Origin: Pseudoduganella danionis | GTDB taxonomy: Bacteria; Pseudomonadota; Gammaproteobacteria; Burkholderiales; Burkholderiaceae_D | DNA length: 64,000 bases | Assembly (NCBI RefSeq): GCF_009720775.1 | Contig: NZ_WNKW01000001.1 | Span: 1 to 64,000 of the forward strand | Reading direction: 5' to 3' | Shown here: piece after piece, positions 35,250 to 45,480 of the stretch | How positions within the stretch are numbered: the first letter of the stretch is position 1 | How the letters are laid out: the number at the start of each line of letters is the position of its first letter | The notes under the pieces: model-generated | What the model was told of the DNA's origin: nothing | The model's database searches: none | What the model saw: the letters and a program-made list of their open reading frames with translations, nothing else | Position numbers and translations under genes: made by a program

Positions 35250-36314
35250 GTGGGCGCTAGCAATCAATCTGCGGGACGCCGGCCCGTGCTGGCCCTGACG
35301 GTCGGCGAACCGGCCGGCATCGGCCCGGAAATCGCCATCCGTGCCGCCTGGGAGCGCCGCCATCAGGCCAACTGCGTGCTGCTGGGCGATGCGGCCTATC
35401 TGGCCATGCTGGCCGCCGATATCGATCCGGCCATCCGGGTCTCGGCACTGTCCTCGCAGGCGGTGCGCAATGCCGGTCTGCCCCACTTCGGGCCGGACCG
35501 GCTGATTGCCATCGATGTGCCGCTGGCAGCCCATGTGAAGGCCGGTCAGCTCGATCACCTGAATGGCCGCAGTGTACTGGCCACGCTGGATCTGGCGCTG
35601 GAAGGCCTGAAGGCGGGCTGGTTCGGCGCCATGGTGACGGCACCGCTGCAGAAATCCACCATCAACGATGCCGGTATCGCTTTTACCGGCCACACCGAAT
35701 ATCTGGCCCAGCATAGCGGCACCGAACAGGTGGTGATGATGCTGGCCGGCGAACCGGCCGGCAGCGTTACAGGCGCGGCCCCGCTGCGGGTGGCGCTGGC
35801 CACTACCCACCTGCCTTTGCAGCAGGTATCGGCAGCGCTCAGCGTGGAGGGCCTGCTGCGTACCCTGAGCATCATCGATCAGGATCTGAAGCACAAATTC
35901 GGCCTCGCTGCACCGCGCATACTGGTGTGCGGCCTGAACCCCCATGCCGGCGAAAACGGTTATCTGGGACGCGAAGAAATCGATGTGATCCAGCCCGCGC
36001 TGGCCGCCGCGCAGGCAGCCGGCATCGATGCGCGCGGTCCGTATCCGGCCGATACCGTGTTCCAGCCCAAGTATCTGCAGGACGCCGACTGCGTGCTGGC
36101 CATGTACCACGATCAGGGCCTGCCCGTGCTGAAGTACGCTACCTTTGGGCGTGGCGTGAATATCACGCTGGGGCTGCCGTTTATCCGTACTTCGGTCGAC
36201 CATGGCACGGCGCTCGATCTGGCCGCACAGGGTCTGGGCCGGGCCGACAGTGGTAGTATGCTGGCCGCGATCGATAGCGCACTGTCTATGGTCGCTGCCT
36301 CACAAACTTTATAA
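35250..36314 (+). CDS. pdxA: 4-hydroxythreonine-4-phosphate dehydrogenase
   Basis: A 354-residue NAD-dependent enzyme of pyridoxal 5'-phosphate synthesis, acting before PdxJ. The start of the fold [35 protein letters not shown] (metal His) and the C-terminal [12 protein letters not shown] (metal His) with [16 protein letters not shown] are all present. The GTG at 35250 has AGGAAAGGG 7 bases upstream and is preferred; a TTG at 35217 would add 11 residues. The order surA-pdxA-rsmA is conserved in proteobacteria. Confidence 0.96.
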   Translation: MGASNQSAGRRPVLALTVGEPAGIGPEIAIRAAWERRHQANCVLLGDAAYLAMLAADIDPAIRVSALSSQAVRNAGLPHFGPDRLIAIDVPLAAHVKAGQLDHLNGRSVLATLDLALEGLKAGWFGAMVTAPLQKSTINDAGIAFTGHTEYLAQHSGTEQVVMMLAGEPAGSVTGAAPLRVALATTHLPLQQVSAALSVEGLLRTLSIIDQDLKHKFGLAAPRILVCGLNPHAGENGYLGREEIDVIQPALAAAQAAGIDARGPYPADTVFQPKYLQDADCVLAMYHDQGLPVLKYATFGRGVNITLGLPFIRTSVDHGTALDLAAQGLGRADSGSMLAAIDSALSMVAASQTL

Positions 36315-36321
36315 GAACATC

Positions 36322-37089
36322 ATGAAACACGTTGCCCGCAAACGCTTTGGCCAGAACTTCCTGCACGATCAGCACGTTCTGGACCGCATTACCGACTCTA
36401 TCGCACCGGCCGCCGGCGACACCATGGTCGAAATCGGCCCCGGTCTGGGCGCCATGACAGACCAACTGACGCGCAGCCTGCCGCACATGCATGTGGTGGA
36501 ACTGGACCGCGATCTGGTGGCGCGTCTGCAGCAGCGCTATCGTCCGGAAAAGCTCACCGTGCACGCGGGCGACGCGCTGAAGTTCGATTTCGGCAGCCTG
36601 CCCGTGCCGGAAGGTCAGAAGCTGCGCATCGTCGGCAATCTGCCCTACAACATCTCCAGCCCGCTGCTATTCCATCTGGCGACGTTCGCGCCCCAGGTGA
36701 AGGACCAGCATTTCATGCTGCAGAAAGAAGTGGTGGAGCGCATGGTGGCCGAGCCGGGCAGCAAGGTGTATGGCCGCTTGTCCGTGATGCTGCAATGGCG
36801 CTACGACATGACGCTGCTGTTCGTGGTGCCGCCGGATGCCTTCGATCCGCCGCCCAAAGTCGATTCGGCCATCGTGCGCATGATCCCGCTGGCGCAGCCG
36901 CTGGCCTGCGATGGTGCCCGTCTGGAAGCCGTGGTGCAAAAAGCGTTTTCGCAGCGCCGCAAAGTGATCCGTAACTGTCTGGCCGGCATGTTCACGGAAG
37001 CGCAGATCATCGAAGCGGGCATCGATCCGACCGTGCGCCCCGAGACCATCAGTCTGGAACAGTACGTGGCACTGGCCAATCTGGCCTAG
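36322..37089 (+). CDS. rsmA: 16S rRNA dimethyladenosine transferase
   Basis: A 255-residue methyltransferase (KsgA) that dimethylates A1518 and A1519 of 16S rRNA. SAM-binding [14 protein letters not shown] (about residues 34-47), VELDRDL, and the catalytic [11 protein letters not shown] (about 106-116) are visible. The ATG at 36322, seven bases after the pdxA stop, gives the usual [14 protein letters not shown] start; upstream extensions lie in pdxA. It is the last gene of the lptD operon, followed by a terminator. Confidence 0.98.
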   Translation: MKHVARKRFGQNFLHDQHVLDRITDSIAPAAGDTMVEIGPGLGAMTDQLTRSLPHMHVVELDRDLVARLQQRYRPEKLTVHAGDALKFDFGSLPVPEGQKLRIVGNLPYNISSPLLFHLATFAPQVKDQHFMLQKEVVERMVAEPGSKVYGRLSVMLQWRYDMTLLFVVPPDAFDPPPKVDSAIVRMIPLAQPLACDGARLEAVVQKAFSQRRKVIRNCLAGMFTEAQIIEAGIDPTVRPETISLEQYVALANLA

Positions 37090-37135
37090 GTCTGGGCAGT
37101 GCGGCCCCGCATGGGGCCAGTCAGCAACCGTCAGG

Positions 37136-37165
37136 CTGCCAGCGGCAGCGCTGGCGGTTTTTTTT
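37136..37165 (+). terminator. Terminator of the lptD-surA-pdxA-rsmA operon
   Basis: A 9-bp stem (37136-37144 with 37149-37157, one T-G pair, GCAG loop) is followed by eight T residues (37158-37165). Confidence 0.9.
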
Positions 37166-37198
37166 GCCTACGCAGCCCGGTGGGCAGGCGGCACAGCC

Positions 37199-37228
37199 AA
37201 AAAAAAAGCCCGCTACAGTGAGCGGGCT
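37199..37228 (-). terminator. Terminator of the leftward lipoprotein genes
   Basis: AGCCCGCT/AGCGGGCT (37207-37214, 37221-37228) with a 6-nt loop; on the minus strand it is followed by a run of nine T residues. The rest of 37090-37388 has no gene; 37290-37345 is A/T-rich. Confidence 0.88.
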
Positions 37229-37388
37229 AAATCCAATTCCTTTGCAAGAAGTGGAGGAGACAGGGCTAGTATGCTGCGACGCGTCATATAAGGCAAGTTT
37301 ATTTTTCGCATATCAATTATTCATATTGTGAATATTGATGGTTGGCTTGCCCGCCACGCGCCGCTCTCCTCGTCTTGCGTGCTGGCGA

Positions 37389-38039
37389 TCAGGTTTTCGG
37401 TACACAGGTCAGCACGATATTGCTGACGTTGGATTCCGGCATGATGCCGCTGCCATTGGTCAGCGTGCAACTAACGTCGCTAGGCTGGGACAGAATCGTC
37501 ACGCCGTAGGCATCGCCGAATTTAACGGCGGCCGCAAAGTTGAAGAAGCCTGCGCCCGGAGTGTTGGTATCGGCCATGGCGCTGGAAACGGACAACTGGC
37601 CACCGGTACTGCCGTTCAGCAGCACTACGGTGCGCGGCGTGGCGGCCGTGGTGGCGGTGGCGTCGTTGTTGGCGTACAGGCCGGAGAACTTGCCGCCCAG
37701 TGCGTAGCTATTCTGGACGCAGGTAATCAGCGCGTTGATGACCAGCGTGTGGCCGGCCGAACCGGACGAGGTGGCCGTGGTCGGGGTGCAGGTCTGGTGC
37801 GCAGGCTGGGTCTGGACGACCACGTTGAAGCTGGCGCCGTAATCGATCTGCTTGGGCATGGTAAAGGTCAGCGCTCCGGCCGGCACGGGCAGGGTGTCGC
37901 TGCCATTGGCCAGTACCAGACCGGCATTGTTCAGGCCCGTGATCGTGCCCTGTACGGCGAATTGCTGTTTGCCACCGCAGCCAGCCAGTGCCGCGCCCAG
38001 TACCAGCGCCGCAGCGGCGCCCATAAATTTGATGTTCAT
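37389..38039 (-). CDS. Repeat-containing lipoprotein, paralogue A
   Basis: A 216-residue predicted lipoprotein (lipobox ALAGC, Cys21). It has two related modules of about 85-100 residues (from GTITGLNNAGLVLANGSDT and from GGKFSGLYANND), each running from a GxxxGL strand to a closing Cys (LITC, LTC), which suggests Ig-like or beta-sandwich folds with a disulphide per module. Function unknown; such proteins are common and often multicopy in Massilia/Duganella-like genomes. The neighbour at 38097 is a paralogue, so a local duplication is likely. A clear terminator follows. Confidence 0.8.
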   Translation of the reverse strand: MNIKFMGAAAALVLGAALAGCGGKQQFAVQGTITGLNNAGLVLANGSDTLPVPAGALTFTMPKQIDYGASFNVVVQTQPAHQTCTPTTATSSGSAGHTLVINALITCVQNSYALGGKFSGLYANNDATATTAATPRTVVLLNGSTGGQLSVSSAMADTNTPGAGFFNFAAAVKFGDAYGVTILSQPSDVSCTLTNGSGIMPESNVSNIVLTCVPKT

Positions 38040-38096
38040 GTAGTGCTCCAGATCATTCAGGAAAGGGCGGCCGCCATGCTGGCGGCCGGGCCCGTA

Positions 38097-38702
38097 TTAT
38101 TGGCAGGTAACGACGATGCCGTTGTAGTTACCCGAAGGCATGGTGCCGACGTTGTTGCTGAGGCTGCAGACCTTGGTGGTTTCCTTGGGCTGGGTCAGAA
38201 TGGCGACGCCGTAAGGCGAGCCGTCCGCCACCAGCGCGGGGAAGGTGAAGCTGACGGCTGCACCCGGCGTGGTTGGTGGCAATATGCTGACGGTGTCGGA
38301 ACCGTTGGTCAGCACCAGGCCCTTGGTATCGAGCCCGGTGACGGTGCCGCCCAGCGAATACGGGTTGGTGGTGCATTGGAAGCGGATCGAATACGCGGTG
38401 TAGACGCTGGCTTTGCCGATGTTGGTGTTGTCCAGTGCTTTGCACTTGGCACCGGTAGGCTGGTTCTGGATTTCGATATCGAAGTCTTCGTCCGGTTTGA
38501 CCAGTTTGGTGAAGACGAAGCTGACCTGGCCCGAGGTAATCGGCAGGGTTTCACCATTTTTGGCGTTGATCAGGACCAGATCGGGTTTGTACAGGCCGGT
38601 GATGGTGCCACTCAGGGCCATGCTGCCGCCACCGCCGCCGCAGCCTGCGAGGATCGCGCCGCACAGCAGGGTCAGGCCAGCACGCTGATACAAACTTTTC
38701 AT
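38097..38702 (-). CDS. Repeat-containing lipoprotein, paralogue B
   Basis: A 201-residue predicted lipoprotein (lipobox ILAGC, Cys21, then a Gly run). Two modules start at GTITGLYKPDLVLINAKNG and GTVTGLDTKGLVLTNGSDT and end in Cys (RFQC, VTCQ). The second module closely resembles the first module of paralogue A (GLVLxNGSDT). The ATG at 38702 is chosen because the in-frame extension to 38855 has no signal peptide and low family fit. It lies 57 bp upstream of paralogue A, probably co-transcribed. Function unknown. Confidence 0.8.
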   Translation of the reverse strand: MKSLYQRAGLTLLCGAILAGCGGGGGSMALSGTITGLYKPDLVLINAKNGETLPITSGQVSFVFTKLVKPDEDFDIEIQNQPTGAKCKALDNTNIGKASVYTAYSIRFQCTTNPYSLGGTVTGLDTKGLVLTNGSDTVSILPPTTPGAAVSFTFPALVADGSPYGVAILTQPKETTKVCSLSNNVGTMPSGNYNGIVVTCQ

Positions 38703-38871
38703 AAACTCTTCTCCAAAACAAAAGGGGGCGGGCGCCCGCTTGGCGCAGCCGGGGCATCTTACACGGAATCGCCCGTATTTTAGTGCATTTGGTAACACCC
38801 GGCGCACTTGCCGATGTAACAGCCTGTGACACTGGCGGGCCTGCCGTCGCGGCACCTGCCCGCAGCGCGGG

Positions 38872-40311
38872 CTATTTCACCTGATCGTGCTCGCAGCGTG
38901 AATGGCGGCCGTTGATCTGGCAGCGGTTGCGGACCTGCCCGTGCAGGTCGTGGATCAGCACCAGCCACTGGTCCGGCCCTTGCCGCTCCATGGTCATGAA
39001 GCCGAAGCCGTCTATCCAGTGGCTGTAGGCTTCCACCACCGCACCCGGTGCGGGCGTCACGCCTTGCGGCAGTTGTACGGGCAAGGGCACGATATCTTCC
39101 GCCGTGCCGGAAAAACCGGACACGAACTGGCTGGGGTGGGGGCTGGAAAAGCTCATTTGCTCCCACAGATGTACATGGCCGGACAGCATGGTCTGGATAT
39201 TTTCGGGCAGGTAAAGCGGGTTCAGCGATCCGAAGCTTTGCAGCAGGCCGGCATCGCCCTTGAGCAACTGGATAGGGCCGTCGCCCTTGCGGTCGGCGCC
39301 CATGGCCAGCATCGGGTGATGCACGATGCCCAGATTACGGGGCGCTTGCGCGGCCAGTTCGGCCAGCCGGCGGTAGCTGTCGCGGTACATGTCCCAGCCC
39401 GTATCGCCCGGTTTGAAGCCACGCCAGCTAGTGCTGGCGCTATCGATCACCAGTAACTGGGTGTCCTGCCCGATCGGCACGGCGTAAGGGGCGCTGTAGT
39501 TGCCCAGCTTGTCGTTGGCCGGATCGTCACAATCGCGCTGCGGCAGCAGAGGGCGCGGATCGAGCCAGCGCCAGTAACCCTGGCCTGCGCGCGCGCAGTT
39601 TTCATGGTTGCCGCGAGCCATGATCCATGGCGCCGCCTGCAGCAGCGCCGCGCCGGGCGTGAAGAAATCGGCCTGCCAGGCATCCCAGCCATAGCCCCAC
39701 GGGCTGCCCGCGCAGCCGGCATTGCCCGCCGGGCAGGCGTTTTCACGGTAGTGGTAGTCGCCCACGTGGATCACCAGATCAGGCTTCCATGCGGCAGCGG
39801 CAGCGGCAATGCGGGCAAACGGATAGGCATCCTGATCATTGCAAGCCTGATAGCTTTGGGCATGGTCGGCCAGCCGGCAGCCCGTGTCGCCCAGTACCAC
39901 GATGCGCTGGGGCGCCGCAGCAGGGCGCGGCAGTTGGCGGCCCAGCACGCTGGCGCTGGTATAACTGGCGCTGGCCGGCAGCTCGGCCTCGCAGGTCAGC
40001 ATGGGGAAGACGGATGGTTTCGAGTCAGCTATGGGCGATACGGTGGGGCGCAGCGGCAGGCTGGCGGGGCGCGAGCGCACACTCATGGCTACGCTGTGCT
40101 GGTCGATCTGCAGCGGCGGGCAGGCCGGCGCATCGATGAGCACGCGCGCCACGGCACGGCCGTTTTCGCCGAGCACCACATAGGAGCTGAATTCCGGCGC
40201 AGGCGCAGGGGCCAGCGCAGCGCAGCCGCCCAGCAAGGCAGACAACAACGCGGCAGGCACGGGGATGGTGAGACGCGACAGGGATAAGGAGAGTCGGGGC
40301 AGCGGCAACAC
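38872..40311 (-). CDS. Lipoprotein calcineurin-like metallophosphatase
   Basis: A 479-residue protein. The GTG start at 40311 has TGGAG six bases upstream and is followed by a signal sequence with lipobox LLGGC (Cys28); in-frame ATG starts further upstream (40449) are less likely. The metallophosphatase core shows all metal-binding motifs: VVLGDTGC, VIHVGDYHYRE, ARGNHENC, VHHP and SGHVHLWE. It probably works in the periplasm or on the outer membrane as a phosphoesterase; the substrate is unknown. It follows no obvious operon partner. Confidence 0.85.
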   Translation of the reverse strand: MLPLPRLSLSLSRLTIPVPAALLSALLGGCAALAPAPAPEFSSYVVLGENGRAVARVLIDAPACPPLQIDQHSVAMSVRSRPASLPLRPTVSPIADSKPSVFPMLTCEAELPASASYTSASVLGRQLPRPAAAPQRIVVLGDTGCRLADHAQSYQACNDQDAYPFARIAAAAAAWKPDLVIHVGDYHYRENACPAGNAGCAGSPWGYGWDAWQADFFTPGAALLQAAPWIMARGNHENCARAGQGYWRWLDPRPLLPQRDCDDPANDKLGNYSAPYAVPIGQDTQLLVIDSASTSWRGFKPGDTGWDMYRDSYRRLAELAAQAPRNLGIVHHPMLAMGADRKGDGPIQLLKGDAGLLQSFGSLNPLYLPENIQTMLSGHVHLWEQMSFSSPHPSQFVSGFSGTAEDIVPLPVQLPQGVTPAPGAVVEAYSHWIDGFGFMTMERQGPDQWLVLIHDLHGQVRNRCQINGRHSRCEHDQVK

Positions 40312-40461
40312 GGTTACTCCACATAGGCAATCTGTTAATTTACCACGCTCCGTGCCGGTCCGGTTCAGGCTGTACCGTTGCCTGCGCGCGCGCCCCAGCC
40401 CCGGCAGCCCCTGCTGCTGCCGATTGGTGCGACAATAAGCGTTTTGCATACTGCCTCAGTG

Positions 40462-41169
40462 ATGATGAAGCGCCGCCCGCACGCCCTGCTGTTTGACCTT
40501 GACGATACGCTCTGGCCTATCGCGCCCGTAATCGCCAGCGCCGAGCAGAGCTGGCATGACTGGCTGAGCCAGCGCGTGCCCGCGCTGACCGAGCGCTACA
40601 GCGTTGCCGAACTGCGCAGCCAGCGCATGGCCTTGCTGGAACGCCAGCCCGAGCTCATTGTCGACCTCTACAACCTGCGCCGCGTGGCGCTCGCGCAGGC
40701 GCTGCATGAGATTGGCGCCGACCATAGCCATCTGGATGGCGCCATGGCGCACTTTGCCCAGTGCCGCAATGCCGTCACGCCGTATGCCGATGTGGCGCCG
40801 GGGCTGGCCCGGCTACAGAGCCTGCTGCCGCTGGGCGTGGTCACGAATGGCAATGCCGATCTTGCAGTGATAGGCCTGCAGCACCATTTCAAGGTGAATC
40901 TGGCTGCCAGCCGTTTCGGTCTGGCCAAGCCCGATCCGGCCATTTTCCATGCGGCTTGTGCGGCCATGGGCGTGGCGCCCGAGCATGCCGTGTACGTGGG
41001 TGACGACCTGCGGCTCGATGTGCAGGGCGCCCAGCAGGCCGGCCTGCGCGCCGTGTGGATGCGCCGCAGCGATGTCAAGCATGCGGAACTGGCGGGGGTG
41101 GAACCGGACGCGATCTGCCACGATCTGCATGATTTGCGTCACTGGCTAGAGGCGCAGATGCAGCATTGA
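40462..41169 (+). CDS. HAD-superfamily hydrolase (subfamily IA)
   Basis: A 235-residue phosphatase-like enzyme. Motif I LLFDLDDTLW carries the nucleophile and acid Asp (about residues 11-20), motif II is VVTNGN, motif III Lys in GLAKPDPAIF and motif IV VGDDLRLDVQGA. The helical cap (about 25-95) places it with YjjG/Gph-like HADs. Start is the first of two adjacent ATGs (40462, 40465). Substrate cannot be assigned. It precedes hrcA by about 75 bp, and GTGCATAAT upstream of hrcA suggests a separate promoter there. Confidence 0.9.
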   Translation: MMKRRPHALLFDLDDTLWPIAPVIASAEQSWHDWLSQRVPALTERYSVAELRSQRMALLERQPELIVDLYNLRRVALAQALHEIGADHSHLDGAMAHFAQCRNAVTPYADVAPGLARLQSLLPLGVVTNGNADLAVIGLQHHFKVNLAASRFGLAKPDPAIFHAACAAMGVAPEHAVYVGDDLRLDVQGAQQAGLRAVWMRRSDVKHAELAGVEPDAICHDLHDLRHWLEAQMQH

Positions 41170-41244
41170 TGCCACGCTGCATAGCACGGTGGCCTGCCAT
41201 CGGTGCATAATAGGAAGTAAGTAGCTTTAACTGAACCACTGATC

Positions 41245-42261
41245 ATGCAACTCGAACCCCGCGCGCAAACTTTGCTTAAAGCTCTGGTGGAGCGCTATAT
41301 CGCGGACGGCCAGCCGGTCGGTTCGCGCGCTCTGTCCAAGATTTCCGGGCTGGATCTGTCGCCCGCCACCATCCGCAATGTGATGGCCGATCTGGAAGAA
41401 CTCGGCTATGTGGCCAGTCCCCACACGTCGGCCGGCCGCGTGCCCACGCCGCGTGGCTACCGGATTTTTGTCGATACCCTGCTGACGGTGCAGCATCTGG
41501 ACGAGCAGGCGGTGGAAGGGCGTATGCGTTTGCAGGCGCCGCAGCCGCAGAAGATGATCAATAACGCAGCGCAGATGCTGTCTTCGCTGTCGCAGTTTGC
41601 CGGCGTGGTGCTGTCGCCGCGGCGCGAATCCGTGTTCCAGCATATCGAATTCCTGCGCCTGGGCGAGAAGCGCATCCTGCTGGTGATCGTAGCGCCCGGT
41701 GGCGATGTGCAGAACCGTCTGCTGCTGACGGATGTCGATTACAGCCCGGCCCAGCTGGTGCAGTCGGCCAACTATATCAACCAGAATTACGGCGGGCTGG
41801 CGTTCGACGAAGTGCAGCGCCGCCTGCAGAGCGAAGTCCGGCAGTTGCGCGACGATATGGGCCGGCTGATGCAGGCCGCCGTGGAGGCGGGCAGCGAAGC
41901 CATGGCTGACGATTCGGAAGACATGGTAATCGCCGGCGAGCGCAATCTGCTGTCGGTCAGCGACCTGTCCTCGAATATGAGTTCGCTGCGCCAGATGTTC
42001 GATATGTTCGAGCAGAAGACGGGCCTGATGCAGTTGCTCGATGTATCGAGCAAGGCCAATGGCGTGCAGATCTACATCGGCGGCGAATCGAGTCTCGTGC
42101 CGATGGATGAAATGAGCGTGGTGACGGCGCCGTACACGGCGCATGGCAAGATCGTCGGTACGCTGGGCGTGATCGGTCCCACCCGTATGGCTTACGAGCG
42201 GGTGATCCCGATAGTGGATATTACGGCCAAGCTGCTGTCGAATGCGCTGAGCCAGCAGTAA
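41245..42261 (+). CDS. hrcA: Heat-inducible transcription repressor HrcA
   Basis: A 338-residue repressor that binds CIRCE operators of groE/dnaK genes. It has an N-terminal winged-helix (residues 1-75: [23 protein letters not shown] and [17 protein letters not shown]), a GAF-like middle and a C-terminal dimerisation part ([20 protein letters not shown]). No CIRCE sequence (TTAGCACTC-N9-GAGTGCTAA) is visible in front of hrcA itself. Isolated from its targets in this window. Confidence 0.97.
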   Translation: MQLEPRAQTLLKALVERYIADGQPVGSRALSKISGLDLSPATIRNVMADLEELGYVASPHTSAGRVPTPRGYRIFVDTLLTVQHLDEQAVEGRMRLQAPQPQKMINNAAQMLSSLSQFAGVVLSPRRESVFQHIEFLRLGEKRILLVIVAPGGDVQNRLLLTDVDYSPAQLVQSANYINQNYGGLAFDEVQRRLQSEVRQLRDDMGRLMQAAVEAGSEAMADDSEDMVIAGERNLLSVSDLSSNMSSLRQMFDMFEQKTGLMQLLDVSSKANGVQIYIGGESSLVPMDEMSVVTAPYTAHGKIVGTLGVIGPTRMAYERVIPIVDITAKLLSNALSQQ

Positions 42262-42276
42262 GCTGCCAGCGCAGCC

Positions 42277-42705
42277 TTACTGGCGGTGCGGGCAGGCCGT
42301 CTTGGTGCAGTTGCCGTAGATGGCCAGCGCATGTTCGGCGATCTTGAAGCCGCGCTCCTGCGCGATGACCTGCTGGCGCACTTCGATCTCTTCGTCAAAG
42401 AATTCTTCCACGCGGCCGCAATCGAGGCAGACCAGATGGTCGTGGTGCGAACCCTGATTGAGTTCGAAGATGGCTTTGCCCGTCTCGAAATGATTGCGAT
42501 GAAGCAAGCCAGCCTGTTCGAACTGGGTCAGTACGCGATAAACGGTGGCCAGGCCCACATCCATGTTGTCTGCCAGTAAGATTTTGTACACATCCTCGGC
42601 GGTCAGATGGCGCACATCGCTGTTCTGGAAAATATCCAGAATTTTCAGACGTGGCAGCGTGGCTTTCAGGCCGCTGGCCTTCAGATCGTTAGGATTGTTA
42701 CCCAT
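42277..42705 (-). CDS. fur: Ferric uptake regulator Fur
   Basis: A 142-residue iron-responsive repressor. The winged helix contains [11 protein letters not shown] and [15 protein letters not shown] (about residues 33-65), the metal-binding [11 protein letters not shown] (about 87-97), and C-terminal CTKTACPH. It is divergent from bamE, a conserved proteobacterial arrangement. It is the obvious candidate to bind the Fur box at 11.7 kb. The 272-bp intergenic region to bamE shows no clear Fur box. Confidence 0.98.
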   Translation of the reverse strand: MGNNPNDLKASGLKATLPRLKILDIFQNSDVRHLTAEDVYKILLADNMDVGLATVYRVLTQFEQAGLLHRNHFETGKAIFELNQGSHHDHLVCLDCGRVEEFFDEEIEVRQQVIAQERGFKIAEHALAIYGNCTKTACPHRQ

Positions 42706-42977
42706 GGTGGCGACTCTTACAGTGGTGTTATTCAGTGCTGGTGAGGCGACAGTTTAACGTACTCCGGCGCTGGCCGCAGCAACGATGCTGCGGCGCGTAG
42801 GCCGCGCTGCGCGGCAATTTGCAATGTTTTACATTTTAGTTATATAAAACAAGGACATACTGCCGGAATTGGTGGATAATGCCTGCGCAAACTGTGCCCG
42901 GCTAGCCCCATCGTGCATCATGTGCATTATGATATAGCGTTTTTCGGCACTTCCGCTCGAACCGATTGAGGATAAAC

Positions 42978-43529
42978 ATGCGCGTCACCCAGGCACCAAA
43001 GCCGACCAAGTTGCAGTCCACCCCACGCCGCCTGCCTGTGCTGGCAGCAGCCGTCTTCGCGCTGGCATTGTCTAGCACCGGCTGCGCCACCAAGACCACG
43101 CTGGGCGAGAAATCCACGGAAGTGAAAGAAACCGGTACCACGCTGGATGCGAGCAAGGGCGCGCAGACCACGACCATCACCCAGTTGCAGAAGTTCATGT
43201 GGTTCTTCTCGCCGTACCGTCCAGATATTCAGCAAGGTAACTTCGTATCGGAAGAAATGCTGGCCCAGCTCAAGGTGGGCATGACGCGCGATCAGGTGCG
43301 TTTCATCTTCGGCAGCTCGCTGCTGGAAGATCCTTTCCATGGCAATCGCTGGGACTACCCGTTCCGCATGGCCAAGGGTAACGGCGAGCTGACCACCAGC
43401 CGCGTGATCGTGTTCTTCGGAAAAGACGGCCGCGTGGAACGCTGGGAAGGCGGCAATCTGCCAACGGAAAAAGAATACATCGCCCGTATTGCCGGCCCGG
43501 CGCCGCAAATCAAGGCGAGCGACAAATAA
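42978..43529 (+). CDS. bamE: Outer-membrane assembly lipoprotein BamE
   Basis: A 183-residue lipoprotein of the beta-barrel assembly machine (also SmpA/OmlA). Signal peptide with lipobox SSTGC (Cys37), then the BamE domain ([34 protein letters not shown] and [14 protein letters not shown]). The N-terminus is longer than usual; the ATG at 42978 is chosen, with an alternative at 42966. A GATAAT at 42875-42880 could be its -10. Followed 11 bp later by dapB. Confidence 0.93.
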   Translation: MRVTQAPKPTKLQSTPRRLPVLAAAVFALALSSTGCATKTTLGEKSTEVKETGTTLDASKGAQTTTITQLQKFMWFFSPYRPDIQQGNFVSEEMLAQLKVGMTRDQVRFIFGSSLLEDPFHGNRWDYPFRMAKGNGELTTSRVIVFFGKDGRVERWEGGNLPTEKEYIARIAGPAPQIKASDK

Positions 43530-43540
43530 CAGAGGAATAC

Positions 43541-44350
43541 ATGAGTGACATGAATATCGCCATTGCTGGCGCTGGTGGCCGCATGGGCCGTATCCTGATC
43601 GAAGCCGTGCTGGCTGCGCCCGATGCGCGTCTGGCCGGTGCGCTCGATCGTGCCGGCGGCAGCAATATCGGCAGCGATGCGGCAGCCTTCCTCGGCCAGC
43701 CGGCCGGTGTGGCCGTGGCGGCCGAACTGGCGCAGGGTCTGGCCGGTGCGCAGTACCTGATCGACTTCACCCGTCCGGAAGGCACGCTCGAACATCTGGC
43801 TTATTGCGCCGAGCATGGCATCAAGATGGTGATCGGCACCACCGGCTTCGACGAAGCGGGCAAGGCAGCGATTGCCGAGGCGGCCAAGAAAACCGCCATC
43901 GTGTTCTCGCCTAACTTCAGCGTGGGCGTGAACGTGACGCTCAAGCTGCTCGAGCAAGCTGCCAAGGCACTGTCGGTAGGCTACGACATCGAAGTGATCG
44001 AAGCGCACCATCGCCACAAGGTCGACGCGCCTTCGGGCACGGCGCTGAAAATGGGCGAAGTGCTGGCCGATGCGCTGGGCCGCGACCTGAAAGACTGCGC
44101 CGTGTACGCGCGCGAAGGCGTGACGGGCGAGCGTGATCCATCCTCGATCGGCTTCGCTACCATCCGTGGCGGCGACATCGTGGGCGACCACACCGTGCTG
44201 TTCGCCGGTATCGGTGAGCGCATCGAAATCAGCCACAAATCCAGCAGCCGCGTGACTTACGCGCATGGTTCGCTGCGCGCCTGCCGCTTCCTGGCGGACA
44301 AGAGCACCGGTCTGTATGACATGTACGACGTGCTGGCGCTGAACGGATGA
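43541..44350 (+). CDS. dapB: 4-hydroxy-tetrahydrodipicolinate reductase
   Basis: A 269-residue enzyme of lysine and diaminopimelate synthesis. It has the NAD(P) motif [16 protein letters not shown] (residues 7-22), the dapB signature [16 protein letters not shown] (about 155-170) with catalytic His/Lys, and GFDEAG. AGAGGA precedes the ATG by 6 bases. It overlaps the exbB-like gene by ATGA (44347-44350). Confidence 0.98.
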   Translation: MSDMNIAIAGAGGRMGRILIEAVLAAPDARLAGALDRAGGSNIGSDAAAFLGQPAGVAVAAELAQGLAGAQYLIDFTRPEGTLEHLAYCAEHGIKMVIGTTGFDEAGKAAIAEAAKKTAIVFSPNFSVGVNVTLKLLEQAAKALSVGYDIEVIEAHHRHKVDAPSGTALKMGEVLADALGRDLKDCAVYAREGVTGERDPSSIGFATIRGGDIVGDHTVLFAGIGERIEISHKSSSRVTYAHGSLRACRFLADKSTGLYDMYDVLALNG

Positions 44351-45021
44351 TGCCCAACCAATTCACCCTGACCAGTTACTGGGAACAGGGCGACGCCATC
44401 AGCCACGTTGTGGCGCTGGTGTTGCTGGCGATGTCGCTGGTGAGCTGGTTTTTCATTCTTTCCAAAACGCTGGCCGCGTGGCGTATCCGCCGCAGCGCGC
44501 CAGCCGTACAGCAGTTCTGGCAGGCGCCCACGCTCAGTGATGGCGTGGCTGCGCTGAATGCTGCCGATCCCGAACAGATCTACGCGCCGCTGGCGCAGCA
44601 GGGCGCCGCCTTGCAGCAGGCCGCCCAGACGGGCAGCCGTTCGCTGAGCGCCGAACTGGCACCGGCCGCGCAGAGCACGCGCGTGCTGCGCGATGCGATC
44701 CAGCGCGCTACCAACAAACTGGAAAGCGGCCTGACGGTGCTGGCGTCTATCGGTGCCACCGCGCCATTCGTCGGCCTGCTCGGCACCGTGTGGGGCATCT
44801 ACCATGCGCTGGCCAATGTGTCGGCACACGGCACGGTGCAGATCGACAAAGTGGCTGGCCCCGTGGGCGAAGCGCTGATCATGACGGCCATAGGCCTGAC
44901 GGTGGCGATACCTGCCGTACTGGCGTATAACGGTTTCAACCGCGTCAACCGCCTCACGCTGGCCGAACTCGATGCCTTTGCCTACGACCTGCAAGCCTAT
45001 CTGACGCGCAGCCCCGAGTAA
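44347..45021 (+). CDS. exbB: MotA/TolQ/ExbB-family proton channel protein
   Basis: A 224-residue inner-membrane protein with three hydrophobic helices (about residues 18-40, 128-150, 170-192). The [16 protein letters not shown] motif is characteristic of ExbB/TolQ. It overlaps the dapB end, and exbD follows 35 bp later. With a TonB protein (such as the one at 10.7 kb) it would power TonB-dependent receptors; TolQ/TolR identity is less likely because no tol-pal genes are near. Confidence 0.9.
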   Translation: MMPNQFTLTSYWEQGDAISHVVALVLLAMSLVSWFFILSKTLAAWRIRRSAPAVQQFWQAPTLSDGVAALNAADPEQIYAPLAQQGAALQQAAQTGSRSLSAELAPAAQSTRVLRDAIQRATNKLESGLTVLASIGATAPFVGLLGTVWGIYHALANVSAHGTVQIDKVAGPVGEALIMTAIGLTVAIPAVLAYNGFNRVNRLTLAELDAFAYDLQAYLTRSPE

Positions 45022-45056
45022 GCGCAGCAAGCAACAGACCTCACGAGGAGCACGGC

Positions 45057-45479
45057 ATGAGCTTCGGCACATTCAATCACCACCGCAATCCCGGCCCCAT
45101 GGCCGACATCAACGTCACGCCCATGGTGGATGTGATGCTGGTGCTGCTGGTGATCTTTATCCTGAGCGCGCCCATGCTGAGCAATGCCGTCAAGTTGGAG
45201 CTGCCGAGCGCCGATGCGGGCGCCAGCAGCCAGCAGGCCGCCACCGTGCTGCTGGCCATCGATGGTGCAGGACAGATTTACTGGAACAACGATCCGGTGG
45301 ATAGTGCGGCACTGGATACGCGGCTGGAACAGGCCGCGACGCTGTCGCCGCAACCGGAACTGCAGCTACGCGCCGATAAGAATACGCGCTACGAAGTGGT
45401 GGCGCAGGTGATGGCCGCCGCGCAGCAGCAGGGCTTAACCAAACTGGGCTTTGTTACCGCCCCCAAGAAAGAGAAATAA
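45057..45479 (+). CDS. exbD: ExbD/TolR-family proton channel protein
   Basis: A 140-residue partner of ExbB with one membrane helix (about residues 20-42) carrying the essential Asp in INVTPMVDVMLVLLVIF, and a periplasmic ExbD domain (ADKNTRYEVVAQVMAAAQQ). GAGGAG lies 7-12 bases before the ATG. The complex would use the proton gradient to energise TonB. Confidence 0.93.
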   Translation: MSFGTFNHHRNPGPMADINVTPMVDVMLVLLVIFILSAPMLSNAVKLELPSADAGASSQQAATVLLAIDGAGQIYWNNDPVDSAALDTRLEQAATLSPQPELQLRADKNTRYEVVAQVMAAAQQQGLTKLGFVTAPKKEK

Positions 45480-45480
45480 T

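Noticed and set aside
33621..36203. An 860-codon minus-strand open frame opposite surA and pdxA
   Set aside because: Shadow of two well-identified plus-strand genes; His/Gln/Gly-rich translation with no family resemblance.
41161..41244. A CIRCE operator before hrcA
   Set aside because: No TTAGCACTC/GAGTGCTAA inverted repeat is present in the gap; only a CATAAT-like -10 is seen.
42706..42977. A Fur box between fur and bamE for autoregulation
   Set aside because: The A/T-rich stretch at 42815-42850 does not match the 7-1-7 consensus well enough.
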